Assembly: GCA_947174645.1 (NCBI GenBank)
Contig: CAMWJR010000039.1
Coordinates: forward strand, 1 to 8,275
Direction of reading: 5' to 3'
DNA from: an uncultured Verrucomicrobiota bacterium
Lineage (GTDB): Bacteria > Verrucomicrobiota > Verrucomicrobiia > Opitutales > LL51
DNA length: 8,275 bases
Shown: positions 6,450 to 8,275 of the stretch, piece after piece
Layout of the letters: each line of letters starts with the position of its first letter
Numbering within the stretch: the stretch's first letter is position 1
Notes under the pieces: generated by a model
What the model saw: only the letters and a program-made list of their open reading frames with translations
The model's database searches: none
Told to the model about the DNA's origin: nothing
Program-made: the position numbers and the translations under genes

Positions 6450-8252
6450 TTAATTGAGTTGTCTCGACTGTGCTTCTTCGACAATGATCTGAATCGCATG
6501 ATCGATCGAAAATGCTCCATCATATTCTTTGTGATGTCGAGAACGAATCGTGACTTGGAGTTGCGTTTGTTCTTGAGGGCCAACGATGAACATGTAGGGC
6601 ACTTTTTCGAGTTCCGCTTTGCGAATTTTCGCCCCTAACTTTTCCGGAGTGGCATCCAGGCTGGCGCGTAGTTTGCCTTCTTTAACCTGCGCTAGAATTT
6701 GCTGACCATATTCAATTTGTGCGTCACTAAGCGTCAAAATGCGTACCTGTTCGGGCGCTAACCATGTCGGGAAATCACCGGCAAAGTGTTCGATCAGAAG
6801 TCCACAGAAGCGCTCCATAGAGCCAAAAGGCGCACGATGGATCATAACTGGACGATGCGGTTGGTTATCTGGACCGATATAGGTCAAATCAAACCGTTCA
6901 GGAAGGTTGTAATCAACTTGAATGGTGCCCAATTGCCATTCGCGTCCGATGACATCTTTAATGACGAAATCGATCTTGGGACCATAAAATGCCGCTTCAC
7001 CGGGTTCAAGCGAGTAGGGGACCCCTAATCCCTGTGCGGCCTCTTTGAGTGCGCGCTCGGATTTCTCCCAAGCAGCGTCGCTTCCGATATATTTATCGGA
7101 GGCAGGATCGCGAAGGCTCACACGGACTTTGAATTCCGCCATACCCAGTGTTGCAAAGATGATTTTAACCAAATCGAGGCATTCGGCGATTTCTTGGGGC
7201 AGTTGTTCTTCTGTACAGAAGATATGTGCATCATCTTGCGTAAATCCACGAACACGCGTCATCCCATTGAGTTCCCCGGATTGTTCCCAGCGATAAACGG
7301 TCCCAAACTCGGCGATTTTCATCGGAAGATCGCGATAGGAACGCCCCTTAGCGGCATAGATTCGAATATGCCCAGGACAATTCATCGGTTTTAAAAGAAA
7401 TCCATCGAAGTCCCCAGACTCAAGTCCGTTCATCAATTCACGACAGGATATATGCGCGTTTTTTTCGAGCGTCGCGCGTTCAGCAATCGGTGGATATTGG
7501 GAGTCCTTATAGTAAGGGAAGTGTCCAGATGTCCGAAAGAGCCCCAACTTAGCAATATGTGGTGTCGATACGAGTTGGTAATTTCGCTTTTCCAGTTCCT
7601 CGGAAATAAAGGACTGCAATGCGTTCTTAACAATCGTTCCCTTCGGAAGCCATAAGATAAGTCCCTGACCAACAGCTTCATCAATGAGAAATAATTCTAG
7701 CTCCTTCCCTAATTTGCGATGGTCGCGCTTTTGTGCCTCCTCTCGCTGATGAAGATAGTCCTCTAACTCTTTTTTTGATGAAAATGCCACCCCATAGATG
7801 CGTTGTAGCTGAGGATTATGTTCGTCGCCACGGTAGTATACACCCGCAATGGATAAGAGTTTAAACGCCTTAATTTCAGCGGTATTATCGACATGAGGTC
7901 CACGACAGAGATCGATAAAGTCACCGTTTTGATAAAAGGAAATGACTTCATCATCTGGGATATCGGCTAGACGTTCGAGCTTAAACGTTTGATGGTTTAA
8001 AAAATCCTCAGCCTCCTGCCGGCGCATTTCGGTACGGATAAAGTCCTGATGTTGATCGATAATACGCTGCATTTCGGCTTCGAGTCGCGTCAAATCCTCC
8101 GCCGTAAACGTATGATCGAGGGCAAAATCGTAATAAAAACCCTCCTCCGTTTTCGGTCCGATATCGAACTTTACGTTTGGGAATAGATGTGCGACGGCGG
8201 CAGCGAGTACATGGGCTGCGGAATGCCGAATTTTATCTGCGTTTTCTAACAT
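6450..8252 (-). CDS. thrS: Threonine--tRNA ligase (ThrRS) lacking the TGS domain
   Basis: ThrRS activates threonine and charges tRNA-Thr. Of its 600 residues, about 1-170 form the editing (SAD) domain, with H10 and H14 in RHSAAH and C116 and H120 in LCRGPH, the four residues that clear mischarged serine. The class II core spans about 180-495. Its zinc ligands are C292 (PMNCPGH), H343 (DDAHIFC) and H472 (MIHRAPFGSMERF); motif 2 is YRWEQSGEL with R321. The anticodon-binding domain is about 500-600. Most bacterial ThrRS have some 60 more N-terminal residues (TGS domain). These are absent, and an in-frame TAG at 8265-8267 upstream with no other start nearby fixes the ATG at 8252. An extra segment of about 25-30 residues (250-283) lies before PMNCPGH. 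The gene converges on the FabZ-like gene, and its start sits in an inverted repeat. Confidence 0.95.
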   Translation of the reverse strand: MLENADKIRHSAAHVLAAAVAHLFPNVKFDIGPKTEEGFYYDFALDHTFTAEDLTRLEAEMQRIIDQHQDFIRTEMRRQEAEDFLNHQTFKLERLADIPDDEVISFYQNGDFIDLCRGPHVDNTAEIKAFKLLSIAGVYYRGDEHNPQLQRIYGVAFSSKKELEDYLHQREEAQKRDHRKLGKELELFLIDEAVGQGLILWLPKGTIVKNALQSFISEELEKRNYQLVSTPHIAKLGLFRTSGHFPYYKDSQYPPIAERATLEKNAHISCRELMNGLESGDFDGFLLKPMNCPGHIRIYAAKGRSYRDLPMKIAEFGTVYRWEQSGELNGMTRVRGFTQDDAHIFCTEEQLPQEIAECLDLVKIIFATLGMAEFKVRVSLRDPASDKYIGSDAAWEKSERALKEAAQGLGVPYSLEPGEAAFYGPKIDFVIKDVIGREWQLGTIQVDYNLPERFDLTYIGPDNQPHRPVMIHRAPFGSMERFCGLLIEHFAGDFPTWLAPEQVRILTLSDAQIEYGQQILAQVKEGKLRASLDATPEKLGAKIRKAELEKVPYMFIVGPQEQTQLQVTIRSRHHKEYDGAFSIDHAIQIIVEEAQSRQLN

Positions 8253-8272
8253 AGACGACGCGGACTATGTTA
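8247..8272 (-). promoter_or_regulatory. Inverted repeat over the thrS start codon
   Basis: TAACATAG (8247-8254) and CTATGTTA (8265-8272) are perfect 8-bp inverted repeats separated by 10 bases. In thrS mRNA the start AUG (8252-8250) lies in the 3' arm and the in-frame UAG in the 5' arm, so the hairpin would cover the start codon. Six of eight pairs are A-U, so stability is modest. It could be a translational control element, a DNA operator, or chance. Confidence 0.45.
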
Positions 8273-8275
8273 AAG

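Noticed and set aside
7433..7684. 83-codon - strand open frame inside thrS
   Set aside because: Same strand, different frame from well-conserved ThrRS sequence; no independent evidence of translation.

Overview
The window looks like ordinary chromosomal core of a Gram-negative bacterium that makes lipid A. Eight protein genes and one tRNA gene cover almost every base. I see no phage, insertion sequence, CRISPR or plasmid signal, and base composition looks even throughout. My best guess for the source is Verrucomicrobiota (Opitutae/Puniceicoccales-like) or a related PVC lineage. This rests on the LpxC-FabZ fusion next to lpxA and on recalled resemblance of the HisRS and ThrRS sequences to that group. 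It is an inference from memory, not from a search.

Layout. Positions 1-4003 (+ strand) hold a tight run: dnaA, the lpxC-fabZ fusion, lpxA, ndk and a tRNA-Leu(CAA) gene. The protein genes are separated by only 3 and 12 bp, or overlap by 4 bp, which suggests one operon linking replication initiation, the first two steps of lipid A synthesis and nucleotide balance. Positions 3966-5252 (- strand) hold hisS, whose last 11 codons and stop lie antisense to the tRNA-Leu gene. Positions 5340-6430 (+ strand) hold an acidic protein I do not recognise, coupled by an ATGA overlap to a second, divergent FabZ-like hotdog gene. Positions 6450-8252 (- strand) hold thrS, which converges on that pair across a short hairpin that could terminate both strands.

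Functionally, LpxA and LpxC act in sequence on UDP-GlcNAc, and the FabZ domain belongs to the fatty acid cycle that supplies 3-hydroxyacyl-ACP to LpxA. The stand-alone FabZ-like protein may belong to the same cycle. HisRS, ThrRS and tRNA-Leu serve translation, and Ndk supplies nucleoside triphosphates.

I found no clear new defence or mobile system. The points most worth a second look are: an A10 run exactly at the LpxC/FabZ junction, where slippage in either direction would release free LpxC; the hisS/tRNA antisense overlap; a ThrRS without the usual N-terminal TGS domain whose start codon sits in an inverted repeat; the unknown acidic protein tied to the FabZ-like gene; and the lack of a recognisable Shine-Dalgarno sequence at all eight starts.
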